Shown here in pieces: positions 59,101 to 62,265 of a DNA stretch of 64,000 nt. The DNA lies in the NCBI GenBank assembly GCA_940671915.1, contig CALNVZ010003435.1, positions 10,554,665 through 10,618,664 of the forward strand, written 5' to 3'. Position 1 is the stretch's first letter, and every line of letters begins with the position of its first letter. Under the pieces are notes generated by a model. The model saw only the letters and a list, made by a program, of their open reading frames with translations, was not told the origin of the DNA and searched no databases. A program made the translations under genes and the position numbers. The DNA comes from Paracentrotus lividus (Eukaryota > Echinodermata > Echinoidea > Camarodonta > Echinidae).

Positions 59101-60020
59101 ACATTTTATTTTACATTGCAAAAAATACAACAATGAGAGACATCTCTTGAAATCAAGGATTAAACTGAACAATCCTAGTCTGACACAATTATTGATGTCA
59201 AACGCAGGATTAACACGTGAATTGCTAGTTTATATACATGATACTAATCGTTTTAGATAGCTATCGTGGATCCCTCTGTTGATCCGAACTATTTTGATAT
59301 GATGTAAGGAAGTTTTTGTGGAGTTCCATGAACATTGCTGCATTTTAACGCCTTTCGCTTTTATATGCGTGCATATGGAAATTGCGTTTTCCATGAACAA
59401 TGTTGCAATTAATCACAACCTTTCGCCTTTTATGCATTTAATAACATTTGTGTGTTGTTTTTTTTTTTTTTTTCTTCTTTAAAATACTAATTTAAACCCA
59501 TATCTAACAAAACTTCACAAAGAAAAGTCGCTCGTGGGCTTAACTTTTGAAGCCTGCGGCAAAACTATTTACACGATCGAGCCTGGCGCAAATAATCTTC
59601 GAGATTGACAAGCACCATCTACGGTATATGGAGAACCAACCAACCAATATTGATGTGAAAAAGGTCTAGAAGACAACTTTCACATGATATTTCATTTCAC
59701 TGAGAACAAGTGAAATACATGTCCTACAGCCATTCTAGCTCTCATCGGCTAAAACATAAGGGGAAATTTCAAAACCCCAAAAAATTGAACCAATCAACAA
59801 CAAAAAAAGAAAGAAAATATTGCATTCCGAAGTATGATAAATAATGCAACAAAACAAAAAAAAACAAAACAAAAAACAAACAACAACATTAAAATGGATT
59901 GAATTGACAATTTTTTTTTTCTTCTCCTTCTTACCTTATTGTTCTGGTGTGTGCCTTGAGGGACATAGTTTGAACATAGTCAGATTCAATGAGTGTGAAC
60001 ACATCAGCCGTCTGGTTGGA
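22863..60020 (-). CDS. WDR59: WDR59, GATOR2 subunit (22 exons, N-terminus missing)
   Basis: Spliced gene; exons (high to low): 59935-60020, 46249-46329, 45707-45744, 44488-44576, 43897-44013, 43320-43397, 41744-41900, 40981-41063, 39832-40095, 38547-38708, 37660-37755, 35798-35942, 35162-35231, 34099-34207, 33100-33245, 32340-32421, 31699-31811, 31003-31117, 30321-30475, 26501-26646, 25219-25335, 22863-23050. All junctions are GT-AG and phases match throughout, giving 878 residues. Visible order: WD40 propeller (1-243), Ser/acidic linker (244-331), RWD domain (332-417), alpha-solenoid (418-777), Cys/His-rich zinc region (778-878). Known of the family: WDR59 with MIOS, WDR24, SEH1L and SEC13 forms GATOR2 at the lysosome, which opposes GATOR1 and supports amino-acid signalling to mTORC1. 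Vertebrate WDR59 is about 970 residues, so some 80 N-terminal codons are missing, probably beyond 64,000. Odd: partial tandem copies of four of its exons, and two ORFs nested in one intron. Confidence 0.95.
24480..24587 (+). repeat. SINE 3' part, first half
   Basis: Contains GTAAAGTGCTTGGAGACATA, a common deuterostome SINE core word. The expected continuation TGTCCAACTACTATTAGGTG CTATATAAATCCAGAGTATT ATTACTATT is found at 24894-24942, after the palindromic element, so the SINE was split by it. Confidence 0.6.
24588..24890. mobile_element. Palindromic element, TGTATTCACAAAGGTGG family, copy 1
   Basis: Arms TTGTATTCACAAAGGTGGAC TAAAGTTAAGCCTAGCTTAA and its complement at the right, ~65 bp each, with GTTTAACTATGGCTAGCA. 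303 bp. ATA directly flanks both sides. Copy 2 is at 42583-42896. Confidence 0.8.
25219..25335 (-). CDS. WDR59: WDR59 exon, zinc region part 1
   Basis: 117 nt. Encodes FSDFGIECRRCKKKSMSVQC, then KECKKYAFECSICHVAVR. Three CxxC pairs are visible (C8/C11, C20/C23, C30/C33 of the exon). In vertebrates the same order reads YCSHCRSE...CAICKGFTFQCAICHVAVRG. It ligates zinc in the C-terminal GATOR2 RING-like domain. Acceptor TTCATTGCAG, donor GTTAGT. Confidence 0.95.
25588..25772. repeat. Palindrome with AAATACTAAATTATCCC arms
   Basis: ATAGTGCATGCT...TGCAACAT...ACAAATACTAAATTATCC faces GGATAATTTAGTATTTG...ATGTTGCAT...AGCATGCACTAT, with the centre GAGGCCGAAGGCCGAG. Lies in the WDR59 intron. Confidence 0.7.
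25973..26035 (+). repeat. 22-bp tandem repeat x3
   Basis: CGTTCAACATAACAAAAAAC repeated nearly three times, then CAGAATGTTGAACG, an inverted partial copy. Confidence 0.8.
26501..26646 (-). CDS. WDR59: WDR59 exon, last solenoid helices
   Basis: 146 nt. Encodes LIDPSQRHQLDKFKKKYADI, LYKWNLLDARAELLKYMSYP and ERSRDSQL. Equivalent to LLDPANTQQFDDFKKCYGEILYRWGL of vertebrates (shown in part). Acceptor CATACAG, donor GTTTGA. Two ~210-bp-spaced tandem copies of its 5' part sit upstream in the intron. Confidence 0.95.
26585..27045 (-). repeat. ~210-bp tandem repeat of a WDR59 exon and its 5' intron
   Basis: TGTCAGCATACTTCTTC-like words occur at about 26588, 26802 and 27018. Intron parts TTTTTAGTGGTT and ATTGCAACTA repeat in step. 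The exon portion is truncated in both extra copies. Confidence 0.8.
26793..26859 (-). CDS. Candidate alternative terminal exon (copy of exon 26501-26646)
   Basis: 67 nt. Keeps an acceptor (TTCGACAG), the same phase as the parent exon, and encodes LIDPSQRHQLDMFRKKYADI L before TAG at 26793-26795. Differences from the parent over the open part are about 4 synonymous codons and 2 Lys replacements, plus TAC changed to TAG. If used after exon 30321-30475 it would end WDR59 before the zinc region. No poly(A) signal was seen close downstream, so it may equally be an unspliced relic. Confidence 0.4.
27012..27062 (-). pseudogene. Decayed second copy of WDR59 exon 26501-26646
   Basis: About 215 bp upstream (in gene order) of the first copy. 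Only the part matching FKKKYADIL is recognisable (..FKE*CADIL), with internal TAG codons. The flanking sequence TTTTTAGTGGTT ... ATTGCAACTA is shared, showing the unit duplicated is exon plus intron, about 210 bp long. Confidence 0.65.
27093..27128 (+). repeat. (GTT)n microsatellite
   Basis: About eleven TTG units in a WDR59 intron. Confidence 0.9.
27382..28397. mobile_element. Tc1/mariner-type MITE, 1.02 kb
   Basis: Same ends as 8536-10809 (CAGTGGTGGCCAAAATTATT), TA at both sides. The right ~350 bp matches the left end of that element in inverted orientation (ACACAAAGTCTATGGGATTA). No ORF. In WDR59 intron 26647-30320. Confidence 0.8.
28406..29475. mobile_element. mariner-type MITE, CAGTGTGTCCCAC ends
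   Basis: Left CAGCGTGTCCCACAAAAAAT GCTAA, right TTAGCATCTTTTGGGTGGGA CACACTG in complement order; TA on both sides. 1,070 bp. It abuts the preceding element with only TATATA-type sequence between. No transposase ORF. Confidence 0.75.
30321..30475 (-). CDS. WDR59: WDR59 exon, variable solenoid loop
   Basis: 155 nt. Encodes FFVSPDSDSMFSPDWITDGY, then SLPESPDDYKFGQARNPEEI and a helix ending HRANM. Acidic and less conserved; SPDDYKFG parallels SPEELRFG of vertebrates. Acceptor CTGCAG, donor GTGAGT. Confidence 0.9.
31003..31117 (-). CDS. WDR59: WDR59 exon, solenoid
   Basis: 115 nt. Encodes MDHYSSIHDVQTLAMLSCVF then a Ser/Asn-rich end. HY...DVQTLAML..VF is conserved in WDR59. Acceptor CTTCCTTCAG, donor GTAAGT. 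A 139-bp palindromic MITE lies just upstream in the intron (31288-31426). Confidence 0.94.
31288..31426. mobile_element. 139-bp palindromic MITE
   Basis: GGGGGGCGTTTCATCAAAGG ACTTGT at left, ACAAGTCCTTTGATGAAACG CCCCCC at right, with TTATCCGACA facing TGTCGGATAA. Well preserved, so probably recent. In a WDR59 intron. Confidence 0.85.
31699..31811 (-). CDS. WDR59: WDR59 exon, solenoid
   Basis: 113 nt. Encodes VWSLASLASSPKLTPHPYPD then PWAKHPMGRQLLKSL. VWSLA and PWARHPFGRQLLESL are the vertebrate equivalents. Acceptor TTTGTAAAG, donor GTAAGT. Confidence 0.95.
32340..32421 (-). CDS. WDR59: WDR59 exon, solenoid
   Basis: 82 nt. Encodes LIPDDVPRMCSLNANAAAAV then GRKDLLQ, matching CQKNAASALLVGRKDLVQ of vertebrate WDR59. 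Acceptor TGATTTCAG, donor GTAAGC. Confidence 0.95.
32553..32565 (+). repeat. Short (GT)n run
   Basis: TTGTGTGTGTGTGTGTT in a WDR59 intron. Confidence 0.7.
33100..33245 (-). CDS. WDR59: WDR59 exon, start of solenoid
   Basis: 146 nt. A basic run KHRRGGKHRRK, then GPVVIFDTSCLLPIHQKLAE. The V.I.D..CLLP.H..L.E block is the conserved start of the WDR59 solenoid. The next exon's phase picks donor GTAAGC over an adjacent GT. Confidence 0.94.
34032..34060 (+). repeat. (CA)n microsatellite
   Basis: ACACACACACAC run just downstream of WDR59 exon 34099-34207. Confidence 0.85.
34099..34207 (-). CDS. WDR59: WDR59 exon, basic linker
   Basis: 109 nt. Encodes ALSALSQHRGQQIIQST, then DGLSIAKFYKDREN. RSLSALSAYH and SISSFYYKER are the vertebrate counterparts. 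Donor GTAACT, acceptor ATTGTCAG. Confidence 0.9.
35162..35231 (-). CDS. WDR59: WDR59 exon after the FPRTSGARFC motif
   Basis: 70 nt, split codons at both ends. Encodes KLVMFTRPSSMKKATATFQP IP, matching YLVYFTRP of WDR59. Acceptor TGTTTCAG, donor GTAAGT. Confidence 0.92.
35798..35942 (-). CDS. WDR59: WDR59 exon, linker to solenoid
   Basis: 145 nt. A Ser/Gly-rich stretch followed by NVPFPRTSGARFCSTD. The FPRTSGARFC motif is essentially invariant in WDR59. Acceptor TTTCCTCAG, donor GTACAT (weak). A (TAT)n run lies just downstream. Confidence 0.95.
36105..37096. mobile_element. piggyBac-like MITE, copy 2 (inverted)
   Basis: Reverse complement of 20564-21647 over its whole length. It keeps AAGGGTTTAAA at the high end, the TTAA-type end has decayed at the low end (GCGCGGGCCTGTGC). 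In WDR59 intron 35943-37659. Confidence 0.75.
37405..37514. mobile_element. 110-bp palindromic MITE
   Basis: GGTTAAATCTACACGATCTT AGCTACT faces AGTAGCTGCGGTCTATAGAT TTAATCAACC, centre TTCGGGGCTAAAGCCC. Confidence 0.65.
37660..37755 (-). CDS. WDR59: WDR59 exon, end of RWD
   Basis: 96 nt, 32 codons, phase 0. Encodes VLNHSCLQQVELERFCISSC then FNQLISIMEGLQ, the last helices of the RWD domain (SCLEPCLRQLVSCLES in vertebrates). Acceptor TTTCTGCAG, donor GTGAGT. Confidence 0.92.
38079..38195 (-). pseudogene. Decayed tandem copy 1 of the WDR59 RWD exon
   Basis: Third copy of the same exon, in gene order after copy 2. It begins like the others (IKMSFLPQYPNKMSP) but then frameshifts and meets TAA and TAG. 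The donor-side word CTAGAGGTATTG survives. It is 304 bp from copy 2 rather than the 164 bp that separates copy 2 from the parent; the excess equals the dispersed repeat at 38197-38335 inserted between them. Confidence 0.8.
38197..38335. repeat. Dispersed repeat GCGCGGATCCAAGAAAATCG, copy 2
   Basis: See 16733-16905. About 140 bp, inserted between the two RWD exon copies, which explains their unequal spacing. Confidence 0.75.
38383..38493 (-). CDS. Candidate alternative WDR59 RWD exon (tandem copy 2)
   Basis: 111 nt, 37 codons, fully open, encoding CRIKLSFVPQYPNKMSPKLS then FIPPTTLDNQTRIKVLE. It keeps the parental donor (GAG|GTATAG). A possible acceptor, ATTCAG, would put it in phase 0 with exon 39832-40095, and its end is in phase with exon 37660-37755. 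Against the parent exon, codon differences are about 8 synonymous and 7 mostly conservative replacements, with no stop or frameshift. It lacks the first ~17 codons of the parent exon, and the acceptor has a poor pyrimidine tract. It could be a mutually exclusive exon, an added exon or a young relic; the sequence cannot decide. Confidence 0.5.
38547..38708 (-). CDS. WDR59: WDR59 exon, RWD domain
   Basis: 162 nt, 54 codons, phase 0. Encodes DLGSRSCLVTASSNRHTVSM, then NFPPQYPNKVSPKLTFIPPT and a helix ending MKILE. The FP.QYPN...P.F.F..PTT core is the RWD signature of WDR59. Acceptor TACTTTAG, donor GTATAG. Two partial tandem copies of its 3' two-thirds lie just downstream (38383-38493 and 38079-38195). 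Confidence 0.95.
39343..39600 (+). repeat. tRNA-derived SINE, second family
   Basis: Box A TAGCGCAATCGGTTAGAGCG, box B GGTCGTGAGTTCGAAACCC, an anticodon arm enlarged by an insert, then a body ending GGCTACCCTGGGTAAAATAA and a (ATT)n tail. In a WDR59 intron, plus orientation. Confidence 0.75.
39832..40095 (-). CDS. WDR59: WDR59 exon, Ser/acidic linker
   Basis: 264 nt, 88 codons, phase 0. Starts LCGVEVQDLNLSGSSDMEIL, then a Ser/Gly/Pro-rich stretch with SLSDLDESITSLEQEFKSVG. Only LC near the start and the LEQEF helix resemble vertebrate WDR59 (L..EFSLIN), as expected for a disordered linker between propeller and RWD. CG content is higher than in the flanking introns. Donor GTGAGT. Confidence 0.92.
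40194..40456. mobile_element. Palindromic element, GAATTCACAA type
   Basis: GGCCCGAATTCACAACGGAG GATTCTGCAAAACCCA faces TGGATTTTGCAGAATCCACC TTTGTGAATTTGGGTC. Internal GGATCCATGGATCC palindrome. ~263 bp. Confidence 0.75.
40741..40768 (+). repeat. Poly(G) run
   Basis: Near-pure G tract of about 25 bases in a WDR59 intron; homopolymer length in assemblies is unreliable. Confidence 0.8.
40981..41063 (-). CDS. WDR59: WDR59 exon, last WD40 blade
   Basis: 83 nt. Encodes ASFDYHMVTWARDYTLRIWR then VEPYLQR, the closing strand of the propeller (LVTWSRDQTLRMWRVD in vertebrates). Donor GTACGT; the phase of the next exon picks the GT after CAGAGG over the one two bases earlier. Confidence 0.95.
41744..41900 (-). 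CDS. WDR59: WDR59 exon, WD40 blade 5-6
   Basis: 157 nt. Encodes PFGDGLVTITMPQLR, then NLLMWSQ and HSFTGHSDDILEFQWRPKD. GLVT.T.PQLR and GH.D..LEFQWR are diagnostic for WDR59. Acceptor TTTGATAG, donor GTAATT. Confidence 0.95.
42583..42896. mobile_element. Palindromic element, TGTATTCACAAAGGTGG family, copy 2
   Basis: GGCCCGTATTCACAAAGGTG GCCTAAAGTTAAGCCTAGCT and the complementary right arm; 314 bp. The interior also aligns with 24588-24890. Confidence 0.8.
43320..43397 (-). CDS. WDR59: WDR59 exon, WD40 blade 4-5
   Basis: 78 nt, 26 codons, phase 0. Encodes VWDTYNEQKAVLEIRTDAPQ then WKVRYT, corresponding to the FWDYRQP...VWKARYT segment of WDR59. Acceptor TTGATTTAG, donor GTAAGT. Confidence 0.94.
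43897..44013 (-). CDS. WDR59: WDR59 exon, WD40 blade 4
   Basis: 117 nt, 39 codons, phase 0 on both sides. Encodes a blade with NQAVKYISAHVSKIYSLDWD and ITASQDCSAK. The phase of the exon before shows the acceptor is CATGAAG at 44014-44015 rather than the AG four bases further into the exon. Donor GTGACA. Confidence 0.93.
44301..44440. mobile_element. 140-bp palindromic MITE
   Basis: AATTAAACCCCAGTTCAGGT TTAAT and ACAATAGGA in one arm face TCCTATTGT and ATTAAATCTGAACTGGAGTT TAATT in the other. Confidence 0.75.
44488..44576 (-). CDS. WDR59: WDR59 exon, WD40 blade 3
   Basis: 89 nt, 2 leading bases then 29 codons. Encodes GAGQVKWNKKDEHCLATVHD then GDIRLWDKR. The QVKWNKK and HDGD..WDKR blocks match WDR59. 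Donor GTAAAT, acceptor TGATGTAG. Confidence 0.95.
44747..45594. mobile_element. 850-bp near-perfect foldback element
   Basis: Arms of ~400 bp: ACCGAGTGAGTCAAAAAAAA CTTTACACCTAG at left, CTAGGTGTAAAGTTTTTTTT GACTCACTCGGT at right, with matching inner blocks (GAGTAACTCCTCCC / GGGAGGAGTTACTC; ACATTTTGTATGAAAAT / ATTTTCATACAAAATGT). TATA flanks both ends. No ORF spans it. Confidence 0.85.
45707..45744 (-). CDS. WDR59: WDR59 micro-exon between blades 2 and 3
   Basis: 38 nt encoding ESKKPASAFSTF with split codons at both ends. It equals the KDTRKPTVALSAVAG linker of vertebrate WDR59. Acceptor TTTTTCGCAG, donor GTGAGT. Adjacent to a large palindromic element (44747-45594) in the downstream intron. 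Confidence 0.9.
46023..46212. mobile_element. Diverged palindromic element
   Basis: CCGAATTCACAAAAGTGAGG, then TAGACAAGGCTAAAAATATC CACT faces AGTGGACATTTCTAGCCTGG TCTA. Resembles the other GAATTCACAA elements at its end. Confidence 0.55.
46249..46329 (-). CDS. WDR59: WDR59 exon, WD40 blade 2
   Basis: 81 nt, starts with the last base of a split Ser codon. Encodes NLNWSVFDPNLLATCSVDTY then IYIWDT, a clear WD40 blade ending in WD. The near-identical wording SVDTYIYIWD is a hallmark of WDR59. Acceptor GTTTTAG, donor GTAAGAAA. Confidence 0.95.
46940..47990 (+). repeat. CAATCA-type satellite, ~1.05 kb
   Basis: Degenerate array of CAATCAATCATTCACT / CAATCTATCAATTGATAAAT words. A longer unit of about 48 bp (ATTCACTCAATCTATCAATT GATAAATCTATCAACCAATC) repeats most regularly at 47095-47350. 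In the nested-gene intron of WDR59. Confidence 0.9.
48571..49860 (-). CDS. Intronless ORF nested in WDR59 intron, 429 aa
   Basis: Not recognised. 429 codons, ATG at 49858-49860 with an in-frame TGA three codons upstream, so this start is the first possible, though a CTGAAGCAG just before it might be an acceptor. The N-terminal 100 residues are charged and helical (EQVAERVNLIESRRLTQQSR; MLQKQNAEHLMNQKIDRVRG). Around 148-162 there is an acidic run (DSEEEDDREVDKE), around 200 RKPRPRTAPC, and the C-terminal half is a Ser/Thr/Arg-rich, probably disordered region ending TRRSSISS. The long open frame, high GC and Ser codon mix against AT-rich introns support a real gene. It lies on the same strand as WDR59, between the CAATCA satellite and the second nested ORF. 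RP[KR]TA motifs recur in ciliary proteins; that link is a weak guess. Confidence 0.8.
   Translation of the reverse strand: MQHGHKEPRKYNTPKEQVAERVNLIESRRLTQQSRYYMLQKQNAEHLMNQKIDRVRGVLDYIALSSGNLAGQDEFLQNEATAPCFMYGERVESRRRYSKRMALLRYFLERRPKSPQGLGRASALAGGKQEVDTRSADEIFQEILSKVETDSEEEDDREVDKEPVPKSSKQKRVKARSGSAVTGSASTRLSPTRGGGRKPRPRTAPCWESKPSLSPGGNPIWTTSTSSIQDLVSMSPGLQVLLEDSGLSANQRDAYIPFWADMDPVNRSELRSSRGKSQSIVSSTSSIQGAPRHQQDALRQPSTSSISSLYSSSSGRTRSKHRSISSPTSSRRTLNNEQLLHVDAYFSPHSKSSGSSRRTQKTVDSFFNSSDNPESLSDDLENLVLPSLPTEHNHSFKRPTIYAPTIASRQRTISSMLVSAGTRRSSISS
49861..51670 (-). other. Upstream region of the 429-aa ORF
   Basis: No exon recognised. It would contain the promoter of the nested ORF; no TATA box or CpG cluster was evident. 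A G11 run and a C9 run lie at about 51361 and 51428. Confidence 0.4.
51674..52748. mobile_element. 1.07-kb element with AATTGAAGATGCTA ends
   Basis: Left AATTGAAGATGCTAGTACTA GATGTTCGTATGTTAC, right GTAACATAGGAACATCTAGT AATAGCATCTTCAATT. The terminal word TAGTACTAGATGTTCCTATG TG also recurs inside at about 51849, 51880, 52483 and 52517. No transposase ORF. Confidence 0.75.
52868..53160 (+). repeat. T/G homopolymers and CT-rich repeats
   Basis: T24-G12, then (TCTC)n blocks at 52950 and 53120, with TTTACACTTTCCTCTGTCTC repeated several times (52798, 53010, 53090) at about 100-bp steps. Confidence 0.7.
53263..53498. mobile_element. Right-end fragment of the GGCCATG element family
   Basis: Ends GGTGGCATAACACAAAAGGG GGTGATTCAAAACGCATGAC C, aligned with the right end of 62266-63367. 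The left end is missing. Confidence 0.6.
54021..54302. mobile_element. 282-bp palindromic MITE
   Basis: GGGTGGTATCTCACTTCGCG GAAAC and GTTTCCGCGAAGTGAGATAC CACCC-type complement. Inner GTCTCCGTGACG faces CGTCACGGAGAC. Contains TTTCAAA...CCATCT repeats. Confidence 0.8.
54584..55393 (-). CDS. Intronless ORF nested in WDR59 intron, 269 aa
   Basis: Not recognised. ATG at 55391-55393 begins MRRHSVAEFSHMVSLKNERE; an upstream TTG in frame is not needed. Residues 1-80 are a likely coiled coil (NLELQRTMSHLTLARRQSLQ ... KVKLKAKKLNLNVMDYTERK), the remainder is basic and Ser-rich. RRHS, RRQS and RRHS are three basophilic-kinase-type sites. It ends in SRPKTAQNSTTY with TGA at 54584-54586. AATAAA (minus) at 54000-54005 is a possible poly(A) signal, though the palindromic element 54021-54302 lies between. 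It shares an RP[KR]TA motif near the C-terminal half with the 429-aa ORF, but no clear homology was seen. Confidence 0.75.
   Translation of the reverse strand: MRRHSVAEFSHMVSLKNERENLELQRTMSHLTLARRQSLQSCETEILKVKLKAKKLNLNVMDYTERKQGLNYKFEAAEKNDCEGVERQRQPSRMSIRRHSCSSVQGNLISSDQRHVSFQKDKAQELDNPKIHKALSETGRTTSGSVSNFRPPSRSRSLSIDFLHQGKPVSYPKTKEMMVNSYTRNNSEPKTSRTPSLRKTPSLDFDAYSSSSVSYNDMQSPYKVLHCIGKRSVSALDRRDSSVSFRARKFLVTPRKHSRPKTAQNSTTY
55394..58950. other. Gene-free part of the large WDR59 intron
   Basis: No exon recognised on either strand. Holds C runs at about 57470 and 58550, CT-rich and (TA)n stretches at 58730-58910. It would include the promoter of the 269-aa ORF. Confidence 0.5.
58960..59257 (+). 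pseudogene. Decayed 3' end of a non-LTR retrotransposon ORF
   Basis: After a frameshift, reads HDTGLCEVC then ESETIEHFILHCKKYNNERH LLKSRI and stops at TAG (59255-59257). The spacing CxxC...ETxEHFxxxC...R is the zinc-knuckle-like tail after the reverse transcriptase of many LINEs. The frameshift falls between CEVC and ETIEH. No reverse transcriptase body is seen upstream. Confidence 0.6.
59935..60020 (-). CDS. WDR59: WDR59 exon, WD40 blade 1-2 junction
   Basis: First WDR59 exon recognised (86 nt, enters in phase 0, leaves 2 bases). It encodes SNQTADVFTLIESDY then a segment ending LKAHTRTI, matching the SSNQRVDLY ... GHTRVI stretch of vertebrate WDR59. The acceptor is ATCTTTAG and the donor GTAAGA. 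A truncated copy of its 5' half lies at 61131-61174. Its 3' neighbour exon is 13.6 kb away. Confidence 0.88.
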
Positions 60021-60066
60021 CTAAAGATACAAAGGTTAAACAAAAATATAAATAGTTTGAACATAG

Positions 60067-61130
60067 GGCCATGTGTTATAAGTTTGCTGCCTTTTGTGCT
60101 ACATGCCAATTTGACTACAAACGGCTCTTTTTCTCTTCAAGGACCTGTATCTCGAAAAGTATACCCCCTATAATATCAAAACTATACATTTTCTGAAAGG
60201 AAATTCCTCAAGGAATCTAAATCTGCATTGAACAATTATACCAAGTGTAAGGTAAAAAAGCTTATTAAAAAAAATTCAAGAAATTTAGATTTTTTTTTTT
60301 AATTTTCATTGTTTTTATCATCAAGTAATCTATAATCACCCAAATATGATTAATATCATTACATTCTGGTAGATAATATTCAGACCTTTCAAACAAGGTA
60401 TAATTCATTATGGTTTACAATTTTAGAAAGAAAAATATAATGATCTGAAACTTAGCCCTGAAAAAAACAGTTTTTTTTCAAATTCATGAGGGGGTGGTCC
60501 TGTCAAGTACTGTTGCACCATCAAACATATGGTTTAAGTGATATGGTGGTATAAAGCAGTTTATAAGCTTTAATTTGGTGCTAAATTTACAATCATAGAT
60601 TAAAATTTGGCAGAGATATTGCAGTTTTCCCAATGGTACTACAACACCTCTAATTCCTAATGACTTTGTACTGGAGGCATCGCATTTTTAGCTCAAATAA
60701 TGATTGTTGAGTCCTCCTGGGTACTATTATAACATCAAACCTATTGTTCAGTGATTTCCTGGTATAAAGCAGTTTATAAGCTTTAGTTTGGTACCAAATT
60801 TATAATCCTAAGCCAAAATTTGGCAGAGATATTCAAGTTTTCCCCAAATCGACCACAAAATGCAAAATTTCCCATTGACTTTGTACAGGCGTCTCCGCTT
60901 CCGGAACCACCCCTACTCCCCCAAACTTAAACCATTGTAACTCCACCAGAATGTTACCTAGAACAATGAAACTTCACAGGGAGCTAGCACAGTAACATAG
61001 CTTCAAAATGAGATCAAATTTGTTACATAAACTTTCTTACTTTTGAAAATATTGACAAATTAATGTTGAAAAATAGCAAAAAGCGTAACAGCACCACCCT
61101 ATTTGGTTTGCGAGTTCATAACACACGACC
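60067..61130. mobile_element. GGCCATGTGTT element with 4-bp target duplication
   Basis: Ends GGCCATGTGTTATAAGTTTG C and, inverted, GGTCGTGTGTTATGAACTCG C; ATAG duplicated at 60063-60066 and 61131-61134. 1,064 bp. Internal TTTTCTGAAAGGAAATT and a repeated block TATAAAGCAGTTTATAAGCT TTA. No transposase. Inserted in a copy of a WDR59 exon. Confidence 0.8.
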
Positions 61131-61174
61131 ATAGTCAGATTCAATGAGTGTGAACACATCAGCTGTTTGGTTGG
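61131..61174 (-). pseudogene. Truncated copy of WDR59 exon 59935-60020
   Basis: 44 bp plus its acceptor intron side. Encodes SNQTADVFTLIESDY; only two differences from the true exon, both synonymous (CAG/CAA, ACG/ACA). It is cut exactly at the edge of the DNA element 60067-61130. The words following the element on the other side (TATGTTCAAACTA) continue the exon, so the element landed inside an exon copy. Confidence 0.85.
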
Positions 61175-61233
61175 ACTAAAGGTTAAAAAGGTACCATATG
61201 GAGAAATGATTTGAAGGTAGCTTTTAAAAAAGG

Positions 61234-61264
<31 letters not shown>

Positions 61265-62265
61265 ATGTACATATTTTATAGTTTCGAGCATGATGGTTCT
61301 GTTTATTAAATTCATGTACATTATAATTAAGGATGCATGAATAAAATGGAATGTTTTGATCTAAAAAACAAAGAACTTAAATTGCTACATAAAGCCACCT
61401 TCTAAATTTCTTCTAGCTATTTCATCAAACATACAAAAATCAGAACTGAAACACATACATGTACACATCAGTGCACTCCCAATAATAAAATTCAATATAT
61501 GTATTGTAAGATTTTATGAATCATTTCCTTCATTTTGATGTATGGTTTTGTATGATTAAACAAGGGTATCAAATAGATTTTTTTTTTAAATACACATCAA
61601 AGCTCAAAAGATAATGCAAGCACATGTATACCAAGGAAAGGGAGAGGCATATATTTACACAATCACTTTGAGGAATTTAGTAGCACCCCTTCACATAGAA
61701 TGGAATAAACCACCATAATAATAAATCACATGTGCGTACATGTACATGTACATGCAGTGTAAAGCCTACACATAGATATGATACACGTATGAATTCCAGC
61801 ATTCACATTTTCTTCTTCATTTATATCAAACATGCCTGAGCATTCTTGATCAAAATTATCAGGTAAGACATTTATTTGTTCTAGGATTCGATACTACTTT
61901 TAAAGAGATTGAAATTTTGCAAATATTGATTTAGTCAACATTAGTGAGTAAACAGAGTCAGAAAGTGCATGCAGTCTTCTGGCCTTGCTGGTTTACGACC
62001 CAGACAAATGTCATAATTGTGGTTAACCCTACACAAATACAATACTAAAGGACAGCTCATGCACAGAGATCAAAGGGTAACCTCCATGTACATTTGTACT
62101 TACAAGTAGCTAGGCCTACAAATTCCAGAACTTTGCAGGTCAGTCAGATTTTGTATAGTTCATGATGTTGTACAAGTGTAACTACATATATTTCAGTCCC
62201 ATATGTATGAAATTGCGTTGGTAAGTGGCATTGGGCTACATTGGAGGAATGATGGTATTCTTTAT

